64,000 nt of DNA from Rhizaria sp. SCN 62-66 (lineage: Eukaryota; Rhizaria, unplaced). Positions 37,070-49,900 of the stretch are shown here, piece by piece (within the stretch, counting starts at the first letter, position 1; every line of letters begins with the position of its first letter). A program made the position numbers and the translations under genes. Location: positions 1 to 64,000 of the forward strand of contig MEDY01000071.1 of assembly GCA_001724265.1 (NCBI GenBank), in the 5' to 3' direction. Below the pieces are notes generated by a model, which saw nothing but the letters and a program-made list of their open reading frames with translations, was not told the DNA's origin and did no database searches.

Positions 37070-37959
37070 TAGGACTGCATGAACGGGGTTACGATATGTG
37101 CGAGCATGATTAAATGATAGGAGGTGACGAAGTGTAAAGGAAGGGGGGAGGTGGTGAGTGTGTGAGCAAAGGGTTGTGACTCGGACACGAATTGGACAGA
37201 TTAACAAAAGTAACCAGACTCAGGAATAAGACATTGTTGAAAATATTAAGCCCGATAGCAGAAAGCACCACGGCATTAGAGTTTTACGCTCGCAAATGTC
37301 TGAACACCAACAAAAAATTCAGGCTTTTTTTCACTGTCCGTCGTCAGTCTGTCGTCCGACCTCGGCCGACCGTCGACCCGCACCGCCCGTCGCGCGAGAG
37401 GCAATTCGGCGAGATCTATAGCTGCATCATAAACTCGTTGTTTTGTCCTGTTTTTGTTATTTTGAGCCTGTTTAAAGGCGGCACGGGCTATACTTGAATT
37501 AGTGCTGTGAAAGAGCTCAGGTAAACTGCTGTACAAGCACGTTATCATCTGTCCGTTGCCAATTGTCGGGTACCACCATCTTCCTCTCTTCCAGTCGACA
37601 CCAAGCAATATGACAGCTATGTAGCATCTGCATATGATGTATGGACACGGCATTACTCGGAAGCTACGTGGTAAATGTCCATGCCTTGAACTCGTTGTTC
37701 TAGTCTGTCAACGGCCAGGCAAGCCAACCAGGTTAGGTGGAAGTTTCAAGAGTCCGCCGGTCATGCTTTATTTTAGCGTTTTAGACTCGCAAAATAGTCT
37801 CATCGATTGCTATGATCGTTGTCTAGCGCATTTAGACGCCAACCTTATCTGTGTGCTTTGATATTTTTTCACTCAACCTTACACATTCTCCTCATAGACA
37901 CCCCCGGTTAACTCCACCGCGCACTTGCCGAGTTGCATCTGTTCCGTCGTACCTTCACA
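37070..37959. promoter_or_regulatory. Divergent spacer upstream of the Sec14 and EBP-like genes
   Basis: About 890 bases. A pyrimidine tract ending CTCATAG at 37891-37898, shortly before the EBP-like ATG, looks like a 3' splice site, so a 5'-UTR intron is possible. No GTACGT donor is visible upstream to pair with it. Confidence 0.4.
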
Positions 37960-38649
37960 ATGCACGTGATGGTATTTTGCGCGCTGGTGATGGGCATTCC
38001 CATCGCCGCGCTCTGCATCGCCCACTACCAGAAGTTCCAGACCTTCAACGTGCTGGCGCAGTCTCTCATCGGCTTCCTCGTCGTCAACGTCGTCATCTGC
38101 GTCTGGGAGCTCGCGCTCTTCTACCGCTTCGATGCCATCACTAAGGTCCACTCTCGCCGCCTTAAGGACGGTTTCTACAAGGGCACGCCCGAGGGCGCTG
38201 CGCTGCGCGACAAGGAGCCGCTGATCGTGTTCCGTTCGTACCCGTTCGCCAAGATGTTCTCGCTCAGCACGTGGTCCGAGGTGTGGTCTGACTATGCGCG
38301 CTACGATGTCTCCTACACCGATAAATCCACCTTCGGCTACAACATCGACGTCGGCAACGGCCACTCGACGCTCATCACGTCGGTGCTGCTGCTTGTGTGC
38401 ATGGTCAACCCGCTCTGGTCCCCCCGCGTCGTCGGCATTGTCGGCATCGTGCTCTTCTACCAGAAGGCCTACGGCACCTTCGTCTACCTCTTCGCCTACA
38501 TTAACAACAAGCGCTACACCATCTCGACGTGGAATGAGATTATCTTTTGCGTGCTGTGCACCAACTTCCTCTGGATCCTGTTCCCCGTGCTTGGCTTCTC
38601 CGCATCTGTGGACATGATCATGAGCGACTCCTTCGCCATGATCCAGTAA
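37960..38649 (+). CDS. EBP/EXPERA-like multi-pass membrane protein
   Basis: Single exon, 229 residues, TAA stop. I use the ATG at 37960, nine codons inside the open frame, which itself starts at a TTG. Hydrophobic segments lie at about 2-21, 31-56, 137-151, 156-182 and 193-214. By eye the second half follows emopamil-binding protein: VWSDYARYD (EBP: W.EY...D.RY), a short helix, then YQKAYGTFVYLF (EBP: Q.YGD.LYF) and NFLWILFP (EBP: NALWLVLP), with Asn202 and Trp205 kept. EBP is the sterol delta8-delta7 isomerase of the ER. The acidic residue of the EBP helix METIT appears as Gly (NGHST), and the His/Glu pair of an earlier helix is not evident, so isomerase activity is doubtful. An EXPERA-fold membrane protein of unknown substrate is the safer reading. 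Confidence 0.5.
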   Translation: MHVMVFCALVMGIPIAALCIAHYQKFQTFNVLAQSLIGFLVVNVVICVWELALFYRFDAITKVHSRRLKDGFYKGTPEGAALRDKEPLIVFRSYPFAKMFSLSTWSEVWSDYARYDVSYTDKSTFGYNIDVGNGHSTLITSVLLLVCMVNPLWSPRVVGIVGIVLFYQKAYGTFVYLFAYINNKRYTISTWNEIIFCVLCTNFLWILFPVLGFSASVDMIMSDSFAMIQ

Positions 38650-39567
38650 GCGAACTGTTAACGACTAGCAGTGAAGCGCGACGCCGCAGTGAGTTTAACT
38701 TAAACTGACTTGCGGCGGAGCTGCACAGTATGTATACTAGTGACTGTGAGCATGCAGTAGTGACTGTGAGCATGACTCACACGTTCACTATAGATAGCGT
38801 GTGCTGTTGGTTTTGTGCCATATTTTGCAGAGGGCAAGCGGAAGACTGACTGTGTGTCAGTAAAGCTTTGTCCTATATGTTGTGCTGCCCAAAACTCAAC
38901 AGCTCATATGTCTTGCTATGTTTTGAAATGTATAATGCTGGGTCGACTAGGACTTGTTTATCACAGACAAGCTCACAGACTTGCGCAAGCATGACATCAT
39001 CTCGTTTGCTTGTTTAGATGACGTATCGTTGGACTACACGCGATATGCGTGCAAGTGCCTCGGTTTTCATCACAGGTTTTCTAGCGTATAACCATGCATG
39101 TGTGGTGGCAGTGAGGGCGAGTCTTATCTTATTATTTCCTTGTTAGTTACTCCCATTTGTTGCATTTGTGAGTTTGCTGTTGGATGTGCTTAGTGTTCGA
39201 GATTTTTCCTCGACTATGTTTGCCCTTTTTCTTTTTCTTTTTTGTTTCTTCTCTCTTTCATCTCTGGTGGCGTGTTGCAACGCTAAGTTTTGCGTCACGT
39301 CCCCCCTGCTTTATTAAATGAGGCCGTCGCTCCTCTAACAGCGAAACTAATACATTAAAACGATTCATCAAAGCATTAAGTCGATACAAATGTGCATGGA
39401 TGATAAAAAGTGTATTTTTATGAAAAGTCTTAATCAGTGCCCATCGTGAATAACGACTGCATCACACTGGAGTACGCCATTGGTCGAAAGCGACGCGACG
39501 GCCGGTGTGGCCTGTGAAAGCCACTCGTATGATTGAGGCTGGGCAAAGAAAAATCAAGTGTGTGGGA
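38650..39567. other. Convergent spacer between EBP-like and TFIIA-gamma genes
   Basis: About 920 AT-rich bases with a 20-base-period duplication at 38739-38774. AATAAA on the minus strand at 39310-39315 would serve TFIIA-gamma. A small hairpin (TCGAG/CTCGA around a T-rich loop) is near 39205. No gene is seen. Confidence 0.4.
38739..38774. repeat. Two-copy direct repeat, 20-base period
   Basis: AGTGACTGTGAGCATG occurs at 38739-38754 and again at 38759-38774 in the 3' region of the EBP-like gene. Confidence 0.85.
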
Positions 39568-40345
39568 TCACCGTCTATACAGGAAAGCAAACACCAACAA
39601 AAAAGTACAAAGGAATATAAGTCACCCGATGCGACTAGTCAAGTAAACCAATTAATGTTGAAGGAGATTCTGACAGCGCTACTTCAAGGATGACGCATGA
39701 GTGCAGAGAGAACGTACTTTCCCTTGGTGATGTTCACGGGCATGTGCGTCTGGATTGCGCGCGACACGTCGCTGGGCGGCTCGGTAGCCGTGATGGCGAG
39801 ACGGCCCGCGTCCAGGGGCACGCCGCCCTCGGGCCGCACGTAGGTCACCTGCGCCGAGTCAAGCTCGAATACCCACGTGTGCCCGTCGAAGCGGTACATG
39901 TCGAGTTTGCCCTGGGGAGAATGAGAGAACACAGAGCAGCAGAGAGAAAGAAGATGTTAGCGCTAGGCGTTCATTCAATGGCGAGCAAATGATAGCCTGG
40001 AGCGGGCATTGGGCGAGACCCAAGGGAAAGTTGTAAGCAAGACCTTGCTAGCGTATAGACATGTGATACGTGTATAATATCTACGGGCGATTTGATGTCA
40101 GCATTAAGTGCATGTTTGCGTACCTCGAGCTTCAGGTCGATCTTGTGTTGCTTAGCAGCAAAGGTCAGCAACTCTTCATGGAGCGTCTTGTTGAACATGG
40201 TCATCACGCTGCGAGCCTCCTCATCGGTAATGCTACCGGATTCGTACATCGTGGTCAGCGTCTTGGTGAGCGCCTGACCGATCGTGGAGCCCTCGTAGTT
40301 ACGGTGAGTCCGCGCCAGAGCTTCAGCATTGAGCAGACTAGACAT
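39568..40345 (-). CDS. GTF2A2: TFIIA small (gamma) subunit
   Basis: Exons 40345-40124, 39911-39718 and 39574-39568, giving 140 residues. The last exon contributes only the end of one Lys codon, CGG and the TGA stop. Exon 1 is the four-helix-bundle half: NYEGSTIGQALTKTLTTMYE followed by acidic helices, matching the human YRNTTLGNSLQESLDELI pattern. Exon 2 is the beta-barrel half: GKLDMYRFDGHTWVFELDSA, matching GSLNTYRFCDNVWTFVLND. Known role: with TFIIA alpha/beta it stabilises TBP on TATA DNA in the RNA polymerase II pre-initiation complex. It is slightly longer than human gamma (109) through a short loop and tail. The first intron is the only one here with GTACGC rather than GTACGT. It is divergent from the next gene. 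Confidence 0.95.
39575..39717 (-). other. Intron 2 of TFIIA-gamma
   Basis: Donor GTACGT, acceptor CTGTATAG, phase 2, 143 bases. It leads to a seven-base terminal exon ending TGA. Confidence 0.72.
39912..40123 (-). other. Intron 1 of TFIIA-gamma
   Basis: Donor GTACGC, acceptor TCCCCAG, phase 0, 212 bases, with GCTAACATC about 47 bases before the acceptor. Confidence 0.82.
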
Positions 40346-40981
40346 AGAGACCCGTGTGTGTAGACTACAATAAGGCCTGTTGGTGATCTAAAATAAAATA
40401 TATAAGAATGAAGGGCGCTAGTGTCCTGTGCTTTTGATTTTAGCTCAAACAACGGATGTGTATGACGATATAGAATCATCAATTAACGCTTGCAACGGTC
40501 CCAACCAGGCAGCGACCGGGACCGTGCCCAGTGGTGCGTCGTGGGTGCTCGCTGTGCGATGTGACGGATATCTTGAGTATACAGTCGTCACGATTAAATA
40601 CGATGTTGTATCTCTTATAGCAGCTGTTTGTTTATGTTAGATTCTAAATTGCAACCTTCACACTAGCGCTTCTACCGGTGACCTGAAGCATACTAAATTT
40701 GCCACAGGTGCCTACTTTACAATTCGGGAAAGGCGTTGTTCTTTCGTCGATTTCTTCTTATATTAAAGTCCCAAGAGAGTGTGACTCTCAATTCCTACTG
40801 GCTTGTGTGTGTTCTATGATATTTACTTGTTTGACGACGACTTTAACATGCGAAAGTAACTCACTTGCCTCTGTTTTGTTTCTCTTGACGCCTCAAACAG
40901 AACTTGACCTTCTCACGAAGCTGGTTCGGCTCACTCACCCTACCATCATCCACCAACGGCCCCGCGTGCTCTCTGGTCGCC
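40346..40981. promoter_or_regulatory. Divergent spacer upstream of TFIIA-gamma and the DUF1765-like gene
   Basis: About 640 bases, AT-rich. A CTCAAACAG at 40893-40901, after a T-rich tract, could be the acceptor of a 5'-UTR intron in the plus-strand gene. Otherwise nothing specific. Confidence 0.35.
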
Positions 40982-43900
40982 ATGTATCGTGCGTCCGCCC
41001 AAAAGTCCCCGCGCGCGGCCGCGTTCTCTCCCAGCAGCCCCAATGACGCTACCACACTTGGCCGCAGCCCAATTCCTCCGGCAGCGAACACCCTCGCGAA
41101 TTCCGGCGGCGCCGCCGCGCCGCCCCCGCGAGCGCTGCCGTTCTTTCGCTCATCCACATCCTCACGCCTTGTTGCTGGTGCTTCCGGCTCCGCGCAGTCG
41201 CCCCAGTCCGGTACCTCGTCCCCCGTGCCGCTCCCAGGCAACGCCAACAATAGCACCCTCTTGAACAATACTGCCAATTCCAGTGCCGGCGACTCCCTGC
41301 CTCCGCCTGACCCCCGCTTCCCGCCCGACGGCGCACTGACTTTCTCCGCCGTCGAGTACCCGCCCTCTTTCCACCGCCTCGCGACGGCGGTTGCCGCAGT
41401 GCTGCGCGCGCAGCAACAGCAGCAGCAGCTCGTCGCCGTCGCGCCCGCGCTGGCCTCGCCGCCCGGCACTCCCGCCCAGGCCCAGTCCCCGCTCGGGCTC
41501 GCCGCCGCCGCGGCGCAACAGCAGCAGCAGTCTGCGCAGCAGAGGACGCGGTCCGGAGGGCTTAGCGGCCGCAGCAGCTTCGACAACACGGGCGGAGACG
41601 CAGGCAGTTTCGGCCAAGGCAGTGGTAACGGCAATCACGGGAGCTTTGATGCGATCGTCGAGCTCGAGGTCGAGACAGAGCCCGCGCCAGATGCGTCTCT
41701 TGCGGCAGACACGGCGACGGCGACCGCGGCGGTGCTCATGAGCCAGCCCAACGCGCTCCGCAGCGCGCCCACCAGCACCGGCAACGGCGGCGGTGAAGGC
41801 GACTACGACGGCGACGCGGCCGGCCGCTCTGCGACCGCGCGCCCCGCTCTGACCCCGCGGCCGGCCACCGGTGCCCCAATGCCGGGATCCTACACCGGCG
41901 CCTCGCTGCCCGGCTCGCTGTCCGGGGCCTCCACGCTCCCCGCCTTCTCCTACGCCGCGTCCTCGATGCCCGGCCCCGCGTCCCTGCTCGCCGGACACCA
42001 CGGCCCCGGCGCGGGCGCTGGCGCTGGTGCCGGCGCCGCGCCGCAGCCCCTGACGGGCCAGTTACTTGCCGCGGCCCGCGCGCGCGTGTTTTCGCTGCTG
42101 CGGACGCTGCGGCCTTACCTCGCCCCCGCGCGCTTCCGCCCGTCCTCGGCCGCCGACGCCGAGGCCGTCCGCGACGTGCTGCTGTCGCTCTGGGACGCGC
42201 TGCTGCGCGACCGCGCGTGGGGCGTGTGCTTCCCGCTCGCGGCCGAAGACGTCACCGAGGGCGCCGTGGCCGACGCCGCCGCGGTGCGCAGGGCGGCCGT
42301 GGCCGCGCGGCTGCTCGCGCAGGCTCAGGCGCAGTCCGGTGTGAAGGCCGGTGCGAAGACGAACAGGGACAATGGCGAGAGCGAGAATCTGTTCGTTCTG
42401 TCGCCCGCCGGCGCCGCCAGTGTTGTCGGCGGCGCCCGCAGCGGGGCGAGCGCAAGCGCGCTCGCGGATACGGCTGCGGTGTCCGCTCCTGTGTCGCATC
42501 TGCTGACGGGCCTCTGTGCCTGCTGCACTGGCCCGCTGCGCGACCGCGATGACCGCTTCGCCGCTCGTCTCGCGCGCGCACGTGCCCACAACGCCCGCAG
42601 CAACGCTTGCGACAGCCGCGCCAACCGCGGTCAGGATGAGTACGACGACTGCGAGGACGAGGATAAAGACATCGCTGTCGCTGAGGCCGAAGCTGCTGCT
42701 GCCGCCGCGGTCGCAGGCAAGGGTGCTCGTGCCCCGCCTCCTGGCGAGTGTCGTATCGCACATCTGCTCCTTGAGTCGTTGTTTTACCTGCTGTCCCGCC
42801 ATGAGCTGCATCTGCACCTCCTGATCGCCCCGGCTGCCGCGCCCTTCATGCCGCTGCCGCCAGGCACCGTTCCCACGCCCGTGCCCGGCCAGAGCCACGC
42901 GGCCGCCGCCCAGGCCGCCGCTGCAGGGGGCGCGACCCCCGGCCCGCTGCCGCCGCTGCCGTCGCCGTACCAGCCCTTCGCGACGCCGCCCGTGGGCATG
43001 CTCTCGATCTTCGCGGCGCCCGAGCACGCGGACATCTTGCTCGCCACGCCCACAACCACGGCGACCGCACCTGCTGCGCTGCCCGTCCCGTTCGTCACGG
43101 CCGAGACGGCGGCCGCGGCGGCAGCGGCGTCGGCGGCCGCGGACGTCGCGGCGGCGTGGGGCGCTCGCGCCACCATAGCGATGGGACTTGACAGCGACCT
43201 GTCTGCATTGATCCCCACGCCTGTCGGGACTTCGACCTCGTCCTCGTCGTCGTCTGCCGTCGTTGTCGCGAGCTCAAGCTCGGGCTCCAGTGCGGGCGCA
43301 AACGTGGCCGACGCCGCCGCGGGCGCGGCTGCGGCGGGCGCAGCGACCCTCAAGTCGGCCGCGGCGTCGCTGCCCGTCCCACTGCGGCTCTCTCTGGCCG
43401 CGCACCCCGCCGCGCTGAGCGCCCACAGCCTCGACTCGATTGGGCTCGGCATCTGGGCCCGGACCAGGCTCGTGCTGAGACACGCGCAGTCGGCCGCCGC
43501 CGCCTCGGCCGCGGCCGCTGCAGCCACCGCCGTCTCGGGTGCGCTCTCGACACCCACGCAGAGCGCTGCAGACTGCGCTACTACGGCTTCAGACAGCAGC
43601 GCCTTCGCTGCCAACGCTGCCGCCGCGAGCGCGAGTACCGCGACGCCCACTCCGGTCCCGTCCGCGCCCCCGTCGTCGTCGGCGTGGGCGCGCGTGGCCG
43701 GCGAGCAGTCGTCGCTGCTGCGCCGCGTCGCGTCGCTCGCGGCCCGCACCGCACGCCTCGCGCAGCGCTTGCTCGCGTTCTACTCGCCGTCCGTTGACGT
43801 CGCCACCGAAGCCACCGCTCTGCGCGCCGCGCGCAGGGCTGCTGACGCTAGCCGCCGCGCTAAGCTGGTCCGCACGGTTGCTCGCTCCGACGGCAAATCA

Positions 43901-46900
43901 GTGCGTCGATGGGAGTGCCGTGTCGCGGGCGGCGGTCGCGTGTGCGGCGATTGCCGTCTCGCTGCTGCGGAGGCTGTTGCGCCTTTCACGGACAACGACG
44001 ACAATGCAGACTGTGAGCGCAAGTCCGCAGGCGCGGATCCTGAGGACAAGAGCAATGAGTCGGATGATGTCTGGATCGACTTTGTTACCGACGCAGACGC
44101 CGCACTCTGCCTAAGTATCTCCTCAGAGCCTGCCGCTGTTCGCGAGCGTGACCGCGATGTTTCTGTATTCGACCCTCTTGTCGTTCCTGTCATCAACGAT
44201 GCTAACCACAGTAACGCTGCATCACTCACGATGACGACGAGCAGCAGCAGTAGCAGCTACGGGGACAAGTCGAGCCTTCGTGGCCGCCGGACGGGGCCGC
44301 CTCTGGTTGCCCCGCCGCGCGGTCCCGTCGCCGCGTGCGCCCCCGGGGCCCCCGAGCCGACACCTCCTGGCTCCGCGCCGTGCCGCGGCGGTCGCCTGGC
44401 CGCGTGGCACGCCGCCGTGTGGCCCATCGTCTCGGACTTCGCGCTGCAGACGCTCACGGTTGCGGCAACAGTGTGCCCGGAGTCGCAGCTGCCGCGCGAG
44501 CTGGAGCTCGCGCTGGATGCGCATCGGAGGCACGAGTACGCCGCGCCCGCTCAGGCGCTGCGCCGCCGCGCCGCGGCAGCTGCTGCCACAACCAATGATC
44601 AGGTCAAGGCTGCTGCAACAGACGGCGTGCCCGCTGCGCCGACCGCGGTGCTGCGCGCGAGTGAGTCGTTCTTGCCTCGTCTGCTTGCCGCCATCTCGCC
44701 CGCGGCTGGGGACATGCTCGACCTCGCGATCGCTGTCCCTACGCCGCCAGGCGTGCCGGCCGCAATCGCCAGCGCCGCGGCGCACGAACACGAAGACAAG
44801 AGTGCTGCCACAGACGTGCAATCTGAGGCGAAGACCGATGCTGAGGCTGGGGCGGCGGAGCATGACGCTGTGCTGACGCACACGGCGCCACCCGCAGTCA
44901 CCCCAGACGCCTTTCAGGGCCTGCCTGTGGCGCCGCACGCGCGCTTGCTTGCGCTGCCGCACACGGTGCCCGCGCCAGGGGCCCGTCTCCGTCGCCGCAG
45001 TCAGGCTGTCGATGGCACTGTTCCTTCATCCGGCGCTGCTGCTGCGAATAACGCCGGTGCCGGTGTGATTGCACGCGCTGCAGCGACACTGCCGACCGCG
45101 CTACCGACGGCTGCAGCCGCGCACCTGCTCGGGCTGCCGCAGCCGCGTGCACGGCCCGGCGCCCCGCCCGCTGGCGCCGCCGGCATGGCGACGCTGGCGC
45201 AGCTGCGAGCGCCGGCTCGCTACTCAGCCGACGGTCTCATCGCTGCATTTGAGCGCGAAACGCTTGCCTCAGCAGCGAACGGTGACGAGGCGGCCCTCCC
45301 TAGCGCCGTTGCGCTCGCCCTCGTGCCGGCACTCAGTGCGCGCGGTGGCAAGCCGGTGCCGGGACCTGCGTACCTGGCCGACGACAGTGACACTTCACCT
45401 GCGACTGTGGCTGCTGCTATGGCTGCAGCTGCGCGCGATGACCCGTCGGCCGCAGCAGCAGCCGCTGAGACTGCGCTTGCTGCTGCCGATGGTGCGTTCT
45501 GTGACTGGGACGAGGGTGACAGCACGATCAGTGCGGGCGCGAATACCTATCACCGCAGCGCAATGACACCTGGTACATTTGCATCAGCGGTATCGCGTGA
45601 CGCTCACTCGTTCCTGCTCTCCGCTGCGGTGCCGCTGCTGCGCCGCGCAGCTTTTGCGCCGCCTCCCGCCTTCGTCGATGCCCTTACGCCGCTCATTTCG
45701 CCCACGTTTTCCGCTAACATCTCAATCGCTTTTGGTGGTGATGGTGCAAAGCCTGAAAACGATGATGAGTGTGAGCAGACTTGCAGTGACTGTGAGCGGC
45801 TGCTGTCGCCCCTGCCAGTGTGGAGCTCCTTCACTCCCTCGCTGGCCGATGACAGCTACCCCCGACTGTGCGTGCACACGCGTGGCGACGTGTATGCGCG
45901 CGGTGACACTGCCGCAGCTACACTTGCATTCAACAGAGGCCGCAAAACCTATCAACAGCCACGCGCAAAGCCCCTCTCTGGCAACGACTCCGCATCGAGC
46001 TCGTTCAGTGGATCCAGAATCTCTGCGATGACGGCTGCGGCGGCGGTGACTGCAGGCGATGCTTGGTGGTTACGTGGCCTGGCGTCTCCGGTGGCGCTCA
46101 CTGGCGCGGCACCCTCTGCCGCCGTTGCCTGGGGTCCGTATGTAGCCGCACTCAACTCTATTTTGTATCCGGCGGATTTCTCTCCGTCGTCTTCGTCTCC
46201 GTCGTCTTCGTTCTCGAGCCCGAGGCAGAGTGTGACGGCATCGCTTGCACCAGGATCCAATTCGCGCTCGAACGCGTCTGTGGCATCCGCTGCAGTGGCA
46301 GCCCGTTTGTCGCAGCTGCCATTGGGCGCGTTGGGGGCACCATCGGCTGCCGTCGCTGATGTTGACCAAAAGCCGCTGCATCCGTTGCAAGCCTCGATGG
46401 TCACTGCTGCAGGCTCTATCACCGGACTGTTCTCAGCCGGACCGATGTACGGAAGTGGCGCTCTTGTCGACGCGCAGGCTGGACCTACCCTGCCACTGCC
46501 CACGGTGACTGTGCGCGCGCGCAGTGAAGTCGTGGACGCCAGCACCGGGGCGCTGCGCACTGCCTCCGCTGCTTCTCACTCTGGCGCGCGGCTCCACGCG
46601 TCTGTGTCTGGCGAGAGTGATGCTGTGAACGCAGTTCCTGCTGCCGCTGCAGCTACTCTCCTGCTGCCTCAAGGCGTGCCCGCGCTGTTATCGCGCGTTG
46701 CTCTTCTGTGGCACTTTCGTTCCGGTCCTTTCCTGTTTGGCTTTGCAGCCAAGTGGTTGTCGTACGTCGTCGCTGCACAGGGCTCACTGACTGACCTGCT
46801 GACGAGCTTTGCTGAGGCCGTTGCTGTTGACGAACTGCGCCGCCGCGCCGCTGCAGTGCGTGCGCTGGCGGGGCCTGGTGCCCTACCACCACTGGCGGTT

Positions 46901-49900
46901 GCGTTGGCCGAGCGTGCGCGCACGCTGCAGCAACAGCAACAGCAACAACAGCAACAGCAGCTCATCATGCTTCAAATGAAGCGGTTGCTTCAAACAAGCC
47001 GCCAGGCCGACGCTGCCGCTGCCGCTTCCGCTGCAGCTGCTGCTGCCGCGGTTGCTGCATCGGTGGCCGTCTCACCGACTGCAACCGACGCTGCGAGTCC
47101 AACTGTGAGTTTTGGCCTCTTTGACGAGTATGCAACCGCCTCGCCTGGCGCCACCGCCGCTGCGAAGCCCGCACGCGACCCCAAGCAGTTCACGGCGACT
47201 GCGATGGCCGCGCAAGGGCTTGGCACTGCGTTCTCTGGCGCCAAGAATCGTTCGAGCAGCAGCGGTCGTAATGGCAACAATGCAGCAACCACGGCGGTGA
47301 GTCCCAAGCCGTTAAGCAAGGCTGCTGCTGCCGCTGCAGCTGCTGAGGCGGCTGCGAACGCGCTTGCCCTGCAACTGCGCCCTCCGCCCGCCATCCCACC
47401 GCACCTGTCGTCGTTGTCTCTCCTCTCGCTGTGCTTCCCCGCGCTGCGGCTATACTGGCCTCTCGCGGCGCGCCTGCTGCAGAGCGCGCTGTCCGCCCCC
47501 GCGGCCGCTCGGCCGTCGACGCTGCCGGTACTAGAATGCCTGCTGCTGCACCAGCCGCTGGCGCCGTACATGCTGCACTTCCTGCTGCGCCCGCTGCTGC
47601 TGACGTCGCGCGTACTGGCTCGTGGCGAAGTCGACGCAGCATTCTCGACCGCTGCGACTTGGCTGGCTGAGCTCGGTGGCTCGCCCGCCGCCGCGGCACA
47701 GGGCCTGCTGACTGACGCCGCCGCCGCTGGCACGGCGCGCGTGACTGCGCTGCTGCAGAGCGAGTTCGGCGACATCACGCTCGATCCCATTGCGCACGCG
47801 CGCATTGTGGCCGATATGACGACGCCGGCCTTCACGGTGCGCGTCGCCGGCGCTGCGCTGACCCCGACGACTGCGGCGTCTATTGCTGGCGCATTCGCGC
47901 TTGCGGCCGCGGCGTCCGTGCTCGCGCCGCCTCCACCCGCGCCCGTGCTGCCTGTGCCGCGCTCGTCGCCGCTGTTCCCGTCGTACTCGCTCACTTTCCC
48001 GCTGCCCCAGGACCCTCGGCTCGTGTGTGTGCACGCGCTCGCATCGGCGCTGCGGCTGTGCGTAGCGACTGGCCACTTCCAGTCCATTCTCAAGGCATTG
48101 ACGTTCCTCTACGCGCTTCTGGGCCACTTGTACGGACCCGCTCGATTGGTCGTGCTCGACACAGTGGTGTTTCACGCCCCACTGTTCCGCGCTCTCTTCC
48201 TGCACTGGTGCCCCGAAGTGCGCAAGGTGTTCCACCTGCTCCTGCTTTACCGTGTCGCGCGCGCGAGTGATCCGTTGTGCTACGACGCGCAGTACCAAGC
48301 CGCGCTGGCCCGTGCCGAGCGTGCGCAGCGCCGCGCTCAACTCGCCACTGCGGCCGCTCTCGCGAACGCGAACTCTCTCAAGACTGGAGACGATGGTATG
48401 CTTGCTGCAGTGCTTTTGGCGGACGGTGCGAACGCGGACCGCGAACGCGGTGGCCACGGACGCGGGCGCGAACGGGGTCGTGACATGGGCGGTAACAGTG
48501 ATAATGATAACTCGTCGCGCTCGCGATCGCGCTCTCACTCGCGTTCCCGGTCACGCTCGCGCAGCCAGAGTCGCACGGGCCGCGATAAAAGCCCGCGCTC
48601 TGCGGCCGCTGCGACGGCGGCTGCGCTGTTGGAGTCGTCGTTGCCGCCCTCACTCGTCGCCGTCGACCACTCTGTGCCCCTGAACGGACCGCTGTCGCCG
48701 CTGCAAGGCGCTGCCGTCGTCGCCGCGGCGGCCGCGCGCTCGGAGCAGTACCGCCGCTTCCACGCTGACCGCGCTGAAGGCACGGCGCGCGAGGTGCGTC
48801 GCGAAGGCTTCGCGGATGCGCTTGGACAGGCGCTCAGTGACCCCACCCGGTCCGACTGGTACGGCGAAGGCGCGAGTAGCAGTGGCGGCAACGTTGGCGC
48901 AAATGCTCCTGATAGCAGCGCTGCCAGGTCATCGGCATCGCCGTCGTCGCCTGTCTCTCCGCCTGTGGAGCAACAGCCGCGACAGTTGCGCGTGACCCAC
49001 AAGACGCCCAACCTTAACGCCAGCAATACCAACCTTGCCGCAGCCTCGAACACCGGGTCCTCGACACCGCGCCGTGGCCGCTCGCGCGGCAGTCCTTCTC
49101 CCGCGCCGGCGCCTACTGGCAACACGATCGCGGGCGGCGGCCAGCCCCGCGGCGCGCGGCCCCGTGCCGCGACCCCCGCGCCCCTGGTCGGCGGCGCACT
49201 GCGCGGCGCCGGGGGAGACTCCTCCCGCCGCTCCGCGTCGGCCTCGGCCGCTGGAACCGCTGCGGTGGCCATCGCGGACGGCGTGACTGCGGCGTCCCCC
49301 AACGAGTCGCGTCCGTCGTTCCTGTCGCGCGTGCTGGGAGTCTTCGGCATGGGCAACAACAACGGCAACAACGCCGGCAAGAAGGGCAGCGGCACTGCAG
49401 GGCTTGTCGCGGCGCGGACCACAATGGTCAGTCGTGAGCGCGCGCGGCTTAGCATCGGCGCAGAGTCGTGCGCCGTAGCTCACACGCTGCTGACTGTGAG
49501 CGAGCTGGCGATGGACGTGCTGTACGTCGACTTGCTGCACCGGTACGTCGATGATCTGCGAACGCAACACGACAACGGCTGGCATATCCCGCCGGTTTCT
49601 GCGCCTACAGTCGCGCTACAGCAACAGCAAGTTAATGCAGTAGCTGTGACATCCCCAAGCTCGCTTGCCAGTTCATCTCAGGTTGCGACACCTGCGACTA
49701 CGACTGGAACTGTGGGCAAGCCGGTGTCGACAAAGCCCAGTTTACCGCGCGCGCTGCGTCCATCTACCACGGGGGACCCTCTTCACCCCGGAAACTACCG
49801 CTTCGACCCTGCTCCAAACTTTGCCGCATCCGCTGCTGGGCCGCTCGCTGCTGCCCCGAGCGGCGGCGCGGGCGCCGGCGCAATGCTCGTTGTTCCAGCG

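Noticed and set aside
39195-39225. A TCGAG/CTCGA hairpin with a T-rich loop as an snRNA or terminator element
   Set aside because: A five-base stem is too short to support either call.
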